Under the pieces are notes generated by a model. It had not been told where the DNA came from, searched no databases, and saw only the letters and a program-made list of their open reading frames with translations. DNA of 64,000 nt from contig REGQ01000001.1 in assembly GCA_004134985.1 (NCBI GenBank), positions 186,001 to 250,000 of the forward strand, in the 5' to 3' direction. Shown here in pieces: positions 34,907 to 45,026 of the stretch. Source of the DNA: Paenibacillaceae bacterium (lineage in GTDB: Bacteria; Bacillota; Bacilli; Paenibacillales; Paenibacillaceae). Positions within the stretch are counted from its first letter, which is position 1. Each line of letters begins with the position of its first letter. The translations under genes and the position numbers were made by a program.

Positions 34907-37900
34907 CTATTTGACCACTGCGCTGCCGCCGCCCAGCAGCTGCTCTATTCCCTCGATCAGCTGCGGCGACGGCTTGACCCCAAACTTGCCGCTGAGAATC
35001 ATGCTGCGCTGCTCCCGCTCGTAGAACAGCACCGTTTCCAGCGGCCCGGCGTGCTCCGCAAGCAGCCGCTTGAGCTGTGCCAGCCGCGCAGGCTGTTCGC
35101 TGTCCTGTGCGATCTTGACATAGAGCCGCTGCTGCCGTTGCCCGGCGGCAGCAGCGGCTCCCTTGGGCGGCGCAGGCGGAACGCGCAGCGCCGCCTGTCC
35201 GCCCGCGCCCGCTTCTGCGGCGGTGGGACGCGCAGCGCCCCCCGCCCCTCTGGCGGGCGCGGTCCGGGCGCCAGCCGCCGCAGGCTGGGCGGCTGCGCCC
35301 CTGCTCTGGCCCGCCGCGCGCGACGTGCGGGCGCGCGCTTGCCCGCGCAGGCGGCGGACCTGCTCAGGCAGGTCCGCCCCGCCGAGCGGGACGACGTCTT
35401 CAGCGATTAGCTTGAAGTCGTCGTCATCATGCTGCAGCGTGGCGCGCAGCAGCACCAGGCGGCCTTTGCCCAGCATCGGCGCGCACCGCTTCCACACCGT
35501 CGGGAAGACGACTGTCTCGACGCGCATCACGCGATCCTCTATTTCCAGGAAAGCCATCGCCTGGCCTTTGCGGGTCGTAAAGGGCTTGCTCGATACGATC
35601 ATCGCCGCCGTCACGATCGGCTCGCCGTCCGCCGCTTCCGCGCAATCGATCAGCCGGTCAAGCTCCAGCTGTTCCGCTGCCTCGGCGAATTCATCCAGCG
35701 GATGCCCGGAAATGTACAGGCCGAGCAGTTCGCGCTCGAACTCCAGCTGCTGTCCTGCGGTGAACGGCTGCACTTCGGGAAGCTCCACATCCCAGTTTTG
35801 CACCTCGTCAAACCCGAACAATTCGATTTGCAATTCTTCGCGCTCCTTGCGCCATTTCAATGCCGCTTCCACGGTTTCATCGAGCCCGCCCAGCAGCTGT
35901 GCGCGATGCCCTGGCAGCGAATCGGCTGCTCCGGCCTGAATAAGCGATTCCAGCACGCGTTTGTTAACGACGCGCAGATCAACGCGGCGGCACAAGTCCA
36001 GCAGACTTGTGAACGGACGTTCCGAGCGCACGCGCGCCAGCGCCTCAATCGCCTGTGTGCCGACATTTTTGATCGCGGCCAGACCGAAGCGGACCGCATT
36101 GCCCGACGGCGTAAACGATACGCCGCTCTCCAGCACATCGGGCGGCAGAACGGGAATGCCCATGCGCTGGCATTCATCGACATATTCCGCTGTCTTGCGC
36201 TGATTGCCGGTCACCGAAGCCAGCATCGAAGCCATGAACGGCACCGGATAGTTCGCCTTCAGCCATGCAGTCTGGAAAGCTAGCACGCCGTACGCCGCGG
36301 CATGAGCCCGGGGAAAGCCGTAATCGGCAAACCGGACAATCATATCGTAAACACGGTTCGCGTCCTCCGTTGTATAACCCTGACCCAGGCTCCCCTCGAC
36401 AAAATGCGCGCGCTCCCGATCGAGCACTTCCCGCTTTTTCTTCGAAACGGCCCGGCGCAGCAAATCGGCTTCTCCCAGTGAAAATCCGGCCATCACAGCC
36501 GCAATTTGCATAATCTGCTCCTGATAGACAATAATGCCGTACGTATCCCCGAGAATCGGTTCAAGCGAAGGATGCGGATAGTCGGGCTTGGCCAGACCGT
36601 GCTTGCTCTGAATGAAATTCGGAATGAAATCCATCGGCCCCGGGCGATACAGCGCAAGCACCGAGACGATATCCTCGAACTGTGTCGGCTTCAGATCCTT
36701 CAGCACCCGCCGTACGCCGGCTGATTCCAGTTGAAAGATGCCGGTTGTCTCCCCTCTTCCCAGCATCGCATAGGTCTTCGGGTCATCATCCGGGATCTGG
36801 TGAAAATCAATGTGTCGTCCGTACAGCTTGCGCACCCATTCGAGTGTCCGCTCCAGAATGGACAGCGTTCGCAAGCCAAGAAAATCCATTTTCAACAAGC
36901 CGACCGCTTCCAGGTTCTCCATCGAATATTGGGTGAGCGCGGTCGTTTCTGTCCCCGTCTGCAGCGGAACATAGTGGGTCAGCGGCTCACGCGAAATTAC
37001 AACGCCCGCCGCATGGGTTGAAGCATGACGGGGCATGCCCTCCACTTTGATTGCCATATTGAGCAGCTCCGCCGTCTTTGGCTGGCTCCGATAAGCTTCC
37101 TGCAGCTCGGAACTGGACTTCAAAGCCCCGGTCAGCGTTACGCCGAGTTGGCGGGGGATAAGCTTGGCAGCACGGTCTACATCCGCATAGGGCATCCCCA
37201 GCGCCCGGCCGACGTCACGGACTGCGGCCTTGGCGGCCATCGTGCCGAATGTAATGATTTGTGCGACATGCTGTTCTCCGTATTTGGCAGATACATAGGC
37301 AATGACCTCATCGCGCCGCTCATCATTGAAATCGATATCGATATCGGGCATCGATATCCGCTCGGGATTAAGAAACCGCTCGAACAACAGCTTGTACTTG
37401 AGCGGGTCCACATCGGTAATCCGCAGAACGTAAGCGACGAGACTGCCTGCCGACGAGCCCCGGCCAGGTCCTGTGCGAATCCGCTGTTCATGCGCGAACC
37501 GAATAAAGTCCCAAACAATAAGAAAATAATCGCTGAATCCCATTTTGCCGATTACACCCAGCTCATAAGCAAGCCGCTCCTCCGCTTCGCGGACAAACGC
37601 CGGATCATTCGTCCATCGCTCATCGTTCCGGTAGCGCGCGGCCAATCCCTCCCTGCACAATTGAGCCAGATAGGATGCGGCATCCATCTCCTTAGGCAGC
37701 GGTCGGAAAGCAGGCAGCACGGCCTTGCCAAGCACCAGTTCCAACTCGCATTTGTCTGCAATTCGGACCGTATTGCTGATTGCCTCCGGCACATGCCTGA
37801 ACAGCTCCGCCATCTCCTCTTGTCCTTTGAGGAACAACTGGTTCGTATGCATCTGCAGCCTGCCCGGATCGTCGATTGTTTTGCCTGTGCCGATGCAAAT

Positions 37901-38569
37901 CAGCACCTCCTGCACCGCGACGTCCTGCTCCTGCAAATAGTGGACATCATTGGTTGCCGCTAGCGGAATGCCGGTTTCTTCGGCCAGCCTGATCATGGCA
38001 TGTCCGACCTTCTTCTGGTCCAGCACCCCATGATCCTGCAGCTCCAGATAGAAATCATCCCCAAAAATGTGGCGATAGCGCAGCGCTGCAGCGCGTGCGT
38101 CCTCATAGCGATCGTGAAGCAGATGCTGGGACACTTCTCCGCTCAAACATGAACTCAGACAGATGAGTCCTTCCGCATAGCGGGCCAGCACGTCAAGATC
38201 AATGCGCGGCTTATAGTGAAACCCCTCCTGGTGCCCGATAGAGCACAGCTTCATCAAATTGCGATAGCCGGTTTCATTTTTGGCAAGCAAAATCAAATGA
38301 TAGATGGGATTGTCCTTGCGGTTGCCCTTATCAAAACGCGAGCCAGTGGTCAAATACATCTCGCAGCCGATGATCGGCTTGATCCCGTGCGACAAGCAAG
38401 CCTGATAGAAAGGAATCGCTCCGTGCATTACCCCATGGTCAGTCAGCGCGAGCGCCGACATGCCAAGCTCGGCGGCTTTAGCCGTCAAATCCCTGATGCG
38501 AGCCGCGCCGTCCAACAGACTGTATTCACTATGTACGTGCAAATGTACGAAAGCATTTTCCCTGCTCAT
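34907..38569 (-). CDS. dnaE: DNA polymerase III subunit alpha (DnaE)
   Basis: The DnaE-type replicative polymerase, which in Bacilli extends primers on the lagging strand next to PolC. Domain order: PHP domain ([19 protein letters not shown], residues 7-25), palm/thumb/fingers with the catalytic [10 protein letters not shown] near residue 400, tandem HhH, and an OB fold ([14 protein letters not shown], near residue 1000). The C-terminus contains an unusual Ala/Gly/Pro/Arg-rich linker (~1070-1140) encoded by very GC-rich DNA, then a conserved end domain. Total 1220 aa, longer than Bacillus DnaE (~1115). AAGGAAA precedes the ATG. Divergent from ytrH. Confidence 0.95.
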   Translation of the reverse strand: MSRENAFVHLHVHSEYSLLDGAARIRDLTAKAAELGMSALALTDHGVMHGAIPFYQACLSHGIKPIIGCEMYLTTGSRFDKGNRKDNPIYHLILLAKNETGYRNLMKLCSIGHQEGFHYKPRIDLDVLARYAEGLICLSSCLSGEVSQHLLHDRYEDARAAALRYRHIFGDDFYLELQDHGVLDQKKVGHAMIRLAEETGIPLAATNDVHYLQEQDVAVQEVLICIGTGKTIDDPGRLQMHTNQLFLKGQEEMAELFRHVPEAISNTVRIADKCELELVLGKAVLPAFRPLPKEMDAASYLAQLCREGLAARYRNDERWTNDPAFVREAEERLAYELGVIGKMGFSDYFLIVWDFIRFAHEQRIRTGPGRGSSAGSLVAYVLRITDVDPLKYKLLFERFLNPERISMPDIDIDFNDERRDEVIAYVSAKYGEQHVAQIITFGTMAAKAAVRDVGRALGMPYADVDRAAKLIPRQLGVTLTGALKSSSELQEAYRSQPKTAELLNMAIKVEGMPRHASTHAAGVVISREPLTHYVPLQTGTETTALTQYSMENLEAVGLLKMDFLGLRTLSILERTLEWVRKLYGRHIDFHQIPDDDPKTYAMLGRGETTGIFQLESAGVRRVLKDLKPTQFEDIVSVLALYRPGPMDFIPNFIQSKHGLAKPDYPHPSLEPILGDTYGIIVYQEQIMQIAAVMAGFSLGEADLLRRAVSKKKREVLDRERAHFVEGSLGQGYTTEDANRVYDMIVRFADYGFPRAHAAAYGVLAFQTAWLKANYPVPFMASMLASVTGNQRKTAEYVDECQRMGIPVLPPDVLESGVSFTPSGNAVRFGLAAIKNVGTQAIEALARVRSERPFTSLLDLCRRVDLRVVNKRVLESLIQAGAADSLPGHRAQLLGGLDETVEAALKWRKEREELQIELFGFDEVQNWDVELPEVQPFTAGQQLEFERELLGLYISGHPLDEFAEAAEQLELDRLIDCAEAADGEPIVTAAMIVSSKPFTTRKGQAMAFLEIEDRVMRVETVVFPTVWKRCAPMLGKGRLVLLRATLQHDDDDFKLIAEDVVPLGGADLPEQVRRLRGQARARTSRAAGQSRGAAAQPAAAGARTAPARGAGGAARPTAAEAGAGGQAALRVPPAPPKGAAAAAGQRQQRLYVKIAQDSEQPARLAQLKRLLAEHAGPLETVLFYEREQRSMILSGKFGVKPSPQLIEGIEQLLGGGSAVVK

Positions 38570-38743
38570 GGGCCCGTTTCCTTTCTGACTTCCGTTTTCC
38601 TGATTTCTTTCTATTTTATCATAATGTCGCTACAGCCGCCCATATGATGATAGTAAAAACAAATAGACAAGCGTAACCGGCTTCAACAGGCTGGGAGCGA
38701 GCCAAACTATATCTCTAAGAAGCAGGTGAAGGCGGTGAAAAGA

Positions 38744-39070
38744 ATGAGCGATTTTCTGGCCAAGGCAGCACTAGATTTCTTCATAGCGTTCGGGGTAGTC
38801 ATCGGCGGTTCTACACTGGCGGGCGTTGGGGCTGCTCTCGTCCTCGTTCCGCCGGCTAACGAAATGCTGGAGACGGCAGCCAAGTTGAAAATCTGGGCGA
38901 TCGTAGCGGCGGTGGGCGGAACAATCGATCCGATGCGAGTAATTGAAACGAACATGATGGATGGGCATCTGTCGCCGGTCGTGCAGCAATTGCTGTTCAT
39001 CATCTGTGCATTTCTCGGCGCCCATACCGGAACGGAGCTGATCAAGCTTATTTGCGGAAAGGCGGTGTAG
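38744..39070 (+). CDS. ytrH: Sporulation membrane protein YtrH
   Basis: YtrH is a mother-cell sporulation protein needed for efficient sporulation in Bacillus subtilis. The protein has about 108 residues with three membrane segments (first: DFFIAFGVVIGG; second around 42-60 with KIWAIVAAVGGTIDPMRVIE; third near the end, FIICAFLGAHTGTELIKLI). I chose the ATG preceded by GGTGA; in-frame GTG codons three and six codons upstream are alternatives. It is divergent from dnaE and is followed at two bases by ytrI, as in Bacillus. Confidence 0.85.
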   Translation: MSDFLAKAALDFFIAFGVVIGGSTLAGVGAALVLVPPANEMLETAAKLKIWAIVAAVGGTIDPMRVIETNMMDGHLSPVVQQLLFIICAFLGAHTGTELIKLICGKAV

Positions 39071-39072
39071 CG

Positions 39073-39588
39073 GTGCGTGTTCCTCCTTTCGAGCGATACG
39101 GACGCGCACTGCAGTTGGCCGGCATCTTTCTGCTGGGCGTCCTGGCAGGCGTCGTGCTGTTCAATAGTTTCTATCTCTATCAGTTCGATTCGTTGTACAA
39201 TCAGATGGAGGAGCTTGAGAGCCATCTCGAGACGAAATCCCAGGAAATAAAGCTGTTGAACCGCTATAAAAACCAGCATACTGTCATTAAATCAATCGAG
39301 ATTTATATTGAGGAAAATCCAAATACGACCGAGAAGGCCCAGCCAGGCATGAACAGCCGCACGGAAACGGAGCTAAAAAAACGGATTCGCTCTGACCTGG
39401 ACGTATTTATTGGACGAAGCATTTACGAGATTGCCTCGGAAGGCAAACTCGCGCGCATGCTGCTGAATCAAAAAAAATATTCGGGGGGCATTCTTGAAGA
39501 AGACTACAGCATCGAGGTGAAAACCATGCTCGTTGTGGATAATTTGCTGAAGGTATGGGTGAAAGCAAAGGTGCATACACCGAACTAA
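39073..39588 (+). CDS. ytrI: Sporulation membrane protein YtrI
   Basis: YtrI is a sporulation protein transcribed with YtrH in the mother cell. One N-terminal membrane helix (LAGIFLLGVLAGVVLFNSF, residues ~14-32) is followed by a coiled-coil stretch (~37-65) and a soluble C-terminal domain. The GTG at 39073 lies two bases after the ytrH stop and seven after AAGGCGG; a TTG seven codons upstream would overlap ytrH and has no better site. 171 aa. Assignment rests mainly on context and layout, as the sequence diverges in this family. Confidence 0.75.
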   Translation: MRVPPFERYGRALQLAGIFLLGVLAGVVLFNSFYLYQFDSLYNQMEELESHLETKSQEIKLLNRYKNQHTVIKSIEIYIEENPNTTEKAQPGMNSRTETELKKRIRSDLDVFIGRSIYEIASEGKLARMLLNQKKYSGGILEEDYSIEVKTMLVVDNLLKVWVKAKVHTPN

Positions 39589-39644
39589 CATGATACAATG
39601 ATGCTGTTGTATCGACACCCGATCAAGGAAAGGTATGAAATCAG

Positions 39645-39938
39645 ATGGAATTTATTCAAAACTTGCTTGTCACATGCACTATCGCCAGTCTGGCGCTCTC
39701 GGTAGTCTTCAGTTTGAGATCACGTCGTTCCAAGATTCCTCGGACCCGTGGCCTGAATACAGCCCGGATGAATATATGCATGGGAATAATGCTCGTCCTG
39801 ATGGCGCTCATTCAGATGGTTTCATTCAGCGGCTCCACCATCCGGGTCATCGTAGGCTCATTATTCCTTGTGCTTGGCCTGTTCAATTTATTCGCCGGCT
39901 TGCGCAACCATTCTACATTCAGAGCAATGAAGCAATAG
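39645..39938 (+). CDS. ytpI: YtpI family membrane protein
   Basis: A 97-residue protein with three hydrophobic segments (residues ~4-22, ~43-62 and ~67-85) and the family-like beginning MEFIQNLLVT. In Bacillus the ytpI gene lies beside ytoI and near dnaE, as here. The function is unknown. AAAGG is about ten bases before the ATG. It is convergent with ytoI, with only 25 bases between the stops. Confidence 0.75.
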   Translation: MEFIQNLLVTCTIASLALSVVFSLRSRRSKIPRTRGLNTARMNICMGIMLVLMALIQMVSFSGSTIRVIVGSLFLVLGLFNLFAGLRNHSTFRAMKQ

Positions 39939-39963
39939 TATCGGTCCTCCGACTTGCTTAAGC

Positions 39964-41313
39964 TTAATAAGTGTCGATCATTTGCGCCGTCATCATCGCT
40001 TTTGCCGCGAGCCCGGTATCGTCGAAAACTTCAATTTCAAGTTTGACTGATTTGCGGTTCATCTCAAGCAGCTTCGGCGCAATCATGATCTCACAATCAA
40101 TTTGAACAGGACGGACATAATACACCGTCACACCTTCCACGATATGATCCCGCTTGCCCATCTCCGATACGAGACGGCGCGCGCTCTGCATTAGCAATGT
40201 CATGAGCACCCCTTCCGACACGGTCCCGAGCGGTCCTGACATCTGCGGCGATATTCGTCCGCGATAGGCCCATCCCGCCCCTTCGTTGGCGGGCGGAATC
40301 TGACTGAAGCCCGTCCAAATCAAATCATCGAAAGTTTCGCCCGACTGCGACTGCTTGTTCGCAAAGTGCATCGCCGAAAGCACCTCTTGCCGGCTGACAA
40401 CGGCAAGCAGTTTGCGCTGCCTGTCCACGATCGGCAGCAGATCGATCCCTTCCGACGCCATCGTATGCGCCGCAGCGGCGACTGGAAAATCAGGCCGAAT
40501 CGTAACCGGATTGCGCGTCATCATTTTGTCAACCTGCTGCTCGGGGGTTGAGCCTGCAACATCCTTCCCCGTCACCATCCCGATGACTCTGTTCCACTCG
40601 TCAACAACCGGAAACCGGAAACGCCCCGTCTCTTGCTGGAGTTTGTTAAATGCTTCAATCGTCTGCCCGGAGTGCAGCGCCTTCAGCGGGCTGTCGAACG
40701 ATACAATATCCTCAATCAGCATAATTTTACGTTTGATCAACCGGTCATACATCGCCCGGTTAATCATCGATGCGACGGTAAAGGTGTCATGTCGGGATGA
40801 AATAATCGGCAGCGCCCGCTCATCCGCCAATCGCTTCACTTCATCACTGGTGTCAAACCCCCCGGTAATAAGTACCCCTGCCCCTTCCTCCAAAGCGCAG
40901 CGATGGGCATTTTCCCGATTTCCGACAATAAGAAGACTGTCCTTGTCAATATAAGAGAGCATCGCATCGAGCTCCATCGCGCCAATCACGCATTTATGCA
41001 ATGTTTTCTCAAGACCTGCCGTGCCTCCGAGCACATCCCCATCAAGAATAGCAGCCACTTCCGCAAAAGTCAGACGGTTGAGACGGCTCCGTTTTTTTTT
41101 CTCAATTCTCACTGTGCCGATGCGTTCCTTCGTGCTGACCACACCAAGTTTCTCCGCCTCTTTCAGTGCGCGGTAAGCCGTGCCTTCACTCACCTCAAGC
41201 GCTCTGGAGATGGAACGAACCGATATTTTGGCGCCGATCTCAAGCGATTGGATATACTGCAATATTTTTTCATGCTTGGTTAGTGAAGCCTGTTCCGCAC
41301 CTGTCCGATCCAT
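39964..41313 (-). CDS. ytoI: YtoI-type regulator: HTH, DRTGG, two CBS domains, hot-dog domain
   Basis: A multidomain cytoplasmic protein seen in Bacilli. Order: winged-helix (SVRSISRALEVSEGTAYRAL, residues ~37-56), DRTGG domain (~75-185), two CBS domains (~195-310, which usually bind adenine nucleotides), and a C-terminal thioesterase-like hot-dog domain (~335-445). The combination points to a nucleotide- or acyl-CoA-responsive regulator; its targets are not known. Start: the ATG five bases after AGGGAG, chosen over a GTG that abuts the site. 449 aa, as in the Bacillus protein. Confidence 0.88.
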   Translation of the reverse strand: MDRTGAEQASLTKHEKILQYIQSLEIGAKISVRSISRALEVSEGTAYRALKEAEKLGVVSTKERIGTVRIEKKKRSRLNRLTFAEVAAILDGDVLGGTAGLEKTLHKCVIGAMELDAMLSYIDKDSLLIVGNRENAHRCALEEGAGVLITGGFDTSDEVKRLADERALPIISSRHDTFTVASMINRAMYDRLIKRKIMLIEDIVSFDSPLKALHSGQTIEAFNKLQQETGRFRFPVVDEWNRVIGMVTGKDVAGSTPEQQVDKMMTRNPVTIRPDFPVAAAAHTMASEGIDLLPIVDRQRKLLAVVSRQEVLSAMHFANKQSQSGETFDDLIWTGFSQIPPANEGAGWAYRGRISPQMSGPLGTVSEGVLMTLLMQSARRLVSEMGKRDHIVEGVTVYYVRPVQIDCEIMIAPKLLEMNRKSVKLEIEVFDDTGLAAKAMMTAQMIDTY

Positions 41314-41544
41314 GTTCACTCCCTCATTTCATAGCAATTCTGCTGTTTACTAGTCAAAGACAAGCAGGAGGCGACTGCGCAATCGCGCCAGCAGCTTGAT
41401 TATTTTCCTGACAACTGTAGAAAAAAACATTTCCATTTCGTTTAAAAGCAAGTAAAGTTATATTAATTTATATCATCCTGTTTTCACAAGTGTAACCAAT
41501 AGACACAATTAATGTTTTTTTGAATTTAGAAGGAGATTTGCACG

Positions 41545-42870
41545 ATGAGTAACTTTTGGACTTCCTTTGAATTAGTCACCCTGCTTTCAATCCCACAAAT
41601 ATTTTTACATACATGGTTCAGTTTGCTGTTTTGGGGAATTGAAGCGAAAGGCCGATACGTTCGCCTGCTCGCTTTCAGCATCCTATCTTCGATCTATGTG
41701 GAAGCTGTCATTCCGTTTCTGCCTGCTCCTTTTAATATCATCAACTCGCTTGCGGCCTATTTGCTGCTGCTTCATCTGTTTTTTAGAGAATGGCCGCTGC
41801 GCAGCAAAGTGCTGATTATGGTTTCAACCTTTACGTCCCTGATCCTGATGGAAGTGGCCGTGATGTCTGTCGGGTCCATGTTTTATGAGGTGGATTTGCT
41901 GCGAAACGGCGACCCGCTGCTGAAAGTCATCACGTTCTGGCCGGGCTTCATCCTGCTGATGGGTGTTTGCATGCTGCTTGCGCGCAAACGTTACTATCCG
42001 GCTGCCCAAATCCGGCGATTTATTCAGGAAAATGCTCAGTCATCATCCATGATGCTCTATTATATTCTGCTCTTGTTTTTGCAATTGTTTGTGCTTATGA
42101 TTTTCCTTGTTTCAAGATTTGTAGACATTAACGACCGGCTGGTGATGATCTTTTTTTATTTGGGCGTTGCCACCATCGTCTGGGTCAGCTTCACCATTCT
42201 GCAGCTTGTCGTCCGCATACGAAAAGAAACGATTCAAAAAACCCAGGATATATATATTGGTGATTTAATTCATATGCTGACAGCGATTCGCGGCCAACGG
42301 CATGACTTTGCCAACCATGTCCAGGTGATGTATACAATGCTCAAAATGAAAAAGTACGATGCACTGCAAACCTATATGCAGGAAGTTGTTGAAGAAATAT
42401 CAGAGGTTATCGAACCATCAGACCAACTGCCAACTCCTGCGCTGGCAGCTTTGATACAAGCCAAAAAAATCGGCGCTGCCCAGAAGAAAATTAAATTTGA
42501 TTGTAAATTGCCAAAGCTTCCCGTCTCCACAGGAACGGTCAAAAGCATCGATTTGGTTCGTATTTTCGGAAATTTGATTGACAATGCTTTCGATGAGGTC
42601 ATTAAATTGCCCGAAGCAGACAGGCTTGTCACACTGACGGTAACGCAGCCGGACAACCTTATTACGGTAACGATTGCCAATCGCGGGGGCCTGCTCAGCG
42701 AAACGGAGCAATCGCTGATGTTCATTCCCGGCCATACGACCAAGGATGCCAGCCATTCCGGCCTTGGCTTATCTATTGTGGCCGAACGTGTACAGCATTA
42801 CAAGGGGACGGTAAACGTTCAATCCAGCAGTGAGCACGGGGTCGTGTTCACCATTTCCTTGCCTTGCTAG
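41545..42870 (+). CDS. Orphan GHKL sensor histidine kinase (Spo0B/AgrC-type)
   Basis: A membrane sensor kinase. Residues 1-225 hold about six membrane helices. The phosphoacceptor segment R-G-Q-R-H-D-F-A-N-H (His253) is of the AgrC/CitA/DcuS type rather than the common HxxE type. The ATP-binding domain has the N-box NLIDNAFDEV near 343 and a G-box GLGLSIVAERV near 406. The AGGAG-like site (GAAGGAGATTTGC) precedes the ATG. No response regulator gene is next to it, so the partner is encoded elsewhere, or it acts with a peptide or quorum system not seen here. A strong terminator follows. Confidence 0.88.
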   Translation: MSNFWTSFELVTLLSIPQIFLHTWFSLLFWGIEAKGRYVRLLAFSILSSIYVEAVIPFLPAPFNIINSLAAYLLLLHLFFREWPLRSKVLIMVSTFTSLILMEVAVMSVGSMFYEVDLLRNGDPLLKVITFWPGFILLMGVCMLLARKRYYPAAQIRRFIQENAQSSSMMLYYILLLFLQLFVLMIFLVSRFVDINDRLVMIFFYLGVATIVWVSFTILQLVVRIRKETIQKTQDIYIGDLIHMLTAIRGQRHDFANHVQVMYTMLKMKKYDALQTYMQEVVEEISEVIEPSDQLPTPALAALIQAKKIGAAQKKIKFDCKLPKLPVSTGTVKSIDLVRIFGNLIDNAFDEVIKLPEADRLVTLTVTQPDNLITVTIANRGGLLSETEQSLMFIPGHTTKDASHSGLGLSIVAERVQHYKGTVNVQSSSEHGVVFTISLPC

Positions 42871-42892
42871 CGCCGCAGCCGCGGTATCATTA

Positions 42893-42936
42893 AAAACGCC
42901 GCATCCGATTGTTCTTGTCGAATGCGGCGTTCTTTG
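42893..42936 (+). terminator. Terminator of the histidine kinase gene
   Basis: A 14-bp stem beginning AACGCCGCAT, with one mismatch, followed by TTCTTTGG, 25 bases after the stop. Confidence 0.8.
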
Positions 42937-42982
42937 GGTTATGCCATGATTTCATTTCGTTCATCGATCATACCCGGAAACA

Positions 42983-43014
42983 GGCGTATCCCCGTCCGTA
43001 GACAGGGATACGCC
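42983..43014 (-). terminator. Hairpin after the 43020 gene
   Basis: GGCGTATCCC/GGGATACGCC, perfect 10 bp, extended by inner pairs. On the minus strand it is followed by TGTTTCC, a weak T-tract, six bases after the stop of the small membrane protein gene. Confidence 0.6.
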
Positions 43015-43019
43015 GATCT

Positions 43020-43295
43020 TTAGCTTCTTGCCCGCCTAAGTCTCTGTTCAATCTTGCGCTGCATGATCAGCGCTTTGGCACGCTTGATCCGGAGCATCTG
43101 CTGCTTCGTCTGTTCATTCACGACGAACAGCGTATAGAGCTGAGCTGTGATGAACAGCAACGCAAACAATATCCAGACAATACCCGCTACAACAGACAGC
43201 GTTCCCTGGCCGAACTCGAACCGGTTAATAGCCAGCGCAAGCATGGCCAGGGCAAGCACCAAATAGACGGTATGTCGAACTTTTCCTGTTTTCAT
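43020..43295 (-). CDS. Small membrane protein, 91 aa
   Basis: Two predicted membrane helices (residues ~8-25 and ~31-56), then a strongly basic C-terminal tail (RIKRAKALIMQRKIEQRLRR) probably on the cytoplasmic side. I do not recognise the family. The ATG at 43295 follows GAGGGGGA; six more codons upstream lack a site. It is the last of three minus-strand genes (yheB, yheA, this), though 73 bases separate it from yheA. Confidence 0.65.
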   Translation of the reverse strand: MKTGKVRHTVYLVLALAMLALAINRFEFGQGTLSVVAGIVWILFALLFITAQLYTLFVVNEQTKQQMLRIKRAKALIMQRKIEQRLRRARS

Positions 43296-43367
43296 GAAGT
43301 CAGTCCCCCTCACAATATCAAGCTACAGTAGATGATATGCAGGGCCTGTTTCCTTTATGTGTACAAC

Positions 43368-43703
43368 CTATTTTACAAGATCATTAAGCGAATCGGTCAA
43401 AATCTTATTCACATCGTCGAACACAACAGCAAGACGCCGCTCAGCTTCAAATAACTGGTTGATAACCGGGTTCAGACTCAGCTCCTCGTACAGCGTGTTC
43501 ATTGTCTCCATCTCGCTGTCGGTAGGTTCCTCGCCTGCCATCATCATCTGCTGAAATCCGGTTTGCCGCTCCCGAAAATCATCCATCAACCGTTTCGCAT
43601 CGCTGTCCGCTTCGACAGCCTGCCGCGCCGCTTTCAAGTCTGTCGATTCCTGACTTTCTCTCATCGCCTTGGCTAATTCGTAGGCCTTGTCATAAACGTT
43701 CAT
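43368..43703 (-). CDS. yheA: YlbF/YmcA family protein (YheA)
   Basis: A small, all-helical protein of 111 aa from the YlbF/YmcA/YheA family, whose members RicA and RicF assist RNase Y in mRNA processing in Bacillus; YheA itself is poorly known. Features: NVYDKAYELAKAMRESQE at the start and the E-x-x-M-x-x-x-Y-x-E-L-S-L-N-P-V-I pattern near residues 68-85. The ATG follows GGAGGGG. It lies downstream of yheB as in Bacillus subtilis. Confidence 0.85.
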   Translation of the reverse strand: MNVYDKAYELAKAMRESQESTDLKAARQAVEADSDAKRLMDDFRERQTGFQQMMMAGEEPTDSEMETMNTLYEELSLNPVINQLFEAERRLAVVFDDVNKILTDSLNDLVK

Positions 43704-43719
43704 TCCGTTCCCCTCCACG

Positions 43720-44892
43720 CTATTGCAACCAGAGTACCAGCAAGGATTGCATTAATCCGATCATACCACCAATTACTGCTCCTAGCCAAGTAATCGCCCG
43801 AAACTCTTTCCCGGTCACACTGAGGATGACCTGTTCCAGTCGTTCGACAGGGAATTGCTCAACCTGTTTCTTGACCAGTTCCGGCAAGCCGATGCTTTCC
43901 ATAATCAGCGGCACATTTCGTTCCAGAAGCTGAAGCCCCCAATGCAGCGAGCGCTCCACAGACGTCCGCCACACGGCATCATGTTTTACCAGCCACTCAC
44001 TGATATTGAACAATTCTAACCCGTCCAGACGCTCGCGGATCTGCAGCGAAGCCACCTGACGCTTCAGCCAGTCGAGCGCGTCCTCCTCGCCGGACAGACG
44101 CTGGATCGCTTCCGCAAGCGTCCACGTCCCCGCTTCAGTCAGCTGCCTCGATATCATGCCGCGTACGGCTTCTCTGACGGTCTTGCTGTCCAACTGCTCG
44201 ATCAGTACAGGAACGAGCCGCTGAACAAGCTTGTCTTCGTCCATGAACATGCCAGCCAGCGCTCCAAGGAACCCGCCGGCCTTGTCAAGCATCCCGCTCG
44301 ACAGGCTGCGGATCATTCTCATGCCCGCCGGCGAACGAATTTCGTTCTTAAGCGCTGTAATCATCATTTCCTCGACACGCACAGACCACTCGCCGACAGC
44401 TGCGTCAGACCAGCCTGGAACAATCCCGGCAAGCTGGCGGCCGGCATAACCGCGCTCAAGCCACACATATTCAACGCCCCGCTCTATCACGCGGTTAAGC
44501 ATGACGGCAAGCGCCTGCTTCTTCTCTTCCCATTGCGGCTCATCCCACAAGCGCAGCGCCAGTTCGCGCGGCGTCAGAGCAGGCTCGCGGACAGCAGCTT
44601 CCTCCAGCTTTCGAATCAGCTTGGCGGAAGCGGAGGCGCGAAAGTGTTCGCCGGCGAGCAATTCGCGTATGCCGTCTGTTGTGACAAGGTAGGAAGAAAC
44701 AACCTCACCCAGTGAAACTGCGATGTCCGCTTTGCGTTTTGGGATAAGGCCCGGAGTAAACGGCACCTTCCTTCCCATGAACCGGTATTCACGACGGGGA
44801 TGAAACAGCATTTGAATCGCCAGATGGTTTGTCGCACCGGCTACAAATGCCGCAATAACGATACTCACGGTAACAAATAACCACGGTTGCAT
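43720..44892 (-). CDS. yheB: YheB, DUF445 family membrane protein
   Basis: A 390-aa DUF445 protein. The N-terminal membrane helix (VTVSIVIAAFVAGATNHLAI) runs into the family signature Q-M-L-F-H-P-R-R-E and FTPGLIPKRKADIAVSLG; a long helical central part follows, and a second membrane helix lies at the C-terminus (WLGAVIGGMIGLMQSLLVL). YheB has been linked to the spore coat region in Bacillus subtilis, with no known activity. The AAGGACGG site precedes the ATG. It is divergent from the YheC/YheD array. Confidence 0.85.
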   Translation of the reverse strand: MQPWLFVTVSIVIAAFVAGATNHLAIQMLFHPRREYRFMGRKVPFTPGLIPKRKADIAVSLGEVVSSYLVTTDGIRELLAGEHFRASASAKLIRKLEEAAVREPALTPRELALRLWDEPQWEEKKQALAVMLNRVIERGVEYVWLERGYAGRQLAGIVPGWSDAAVGEWSVRVEEMMITALKNEIRSPAGMRMIRSLSSGMLDKAGGFLGALAGMFMDEDKLVQRLVPVLIEQLDSKTVREAVRGMISRQLTEAGTWTLAEAIQRLSGEEDALDWLKRQVASLQIRERLDGLELFNISEWLVKHDAVWRTSVERSLHWGLQLLERNVPLIMESIGLPELVKKQVEQFPVERLEQVILSVTGKEFRAITWLGAVIGGMIGLMQSLLVLWLQ

Positions 44893-44933
44893 TAATTTCC
44901 GTCCTTTTTCATATTGTGCCCGATGTGGCCAAT

Positions 44934-44962
44934 CACCAAGGGATAGATGTCCTCATATGATG
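44934..44962 (+). promoter_or_regulatory. Possible mother-cell (sigma-K/E type) promoter of the YheC/YheD array
   Basis: CACC (44934-44937), 16 bases, then CATATGATG (44954-44962) resemble the sigma-K pattern (AC core, CATAnnnTA) with one mismatch. Weak but in a sensible place, about 65 bp before the first gene. Confidence 0.3.
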
Positions 44963-45026
44963 GAGTATTCGCGAGGGCCATTAACCTTCACAACGTTACT
45001 TTCTGCTGGTTGGAAGGAGATCGATC

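Noticed and set aside
34913-35939. Ala/Arg/Pro-rich frames opposite the 3' end of dnaE
   Set aside because: High GC makes stop codons rare; the dnaE frame is continuous and conserved at both sides.
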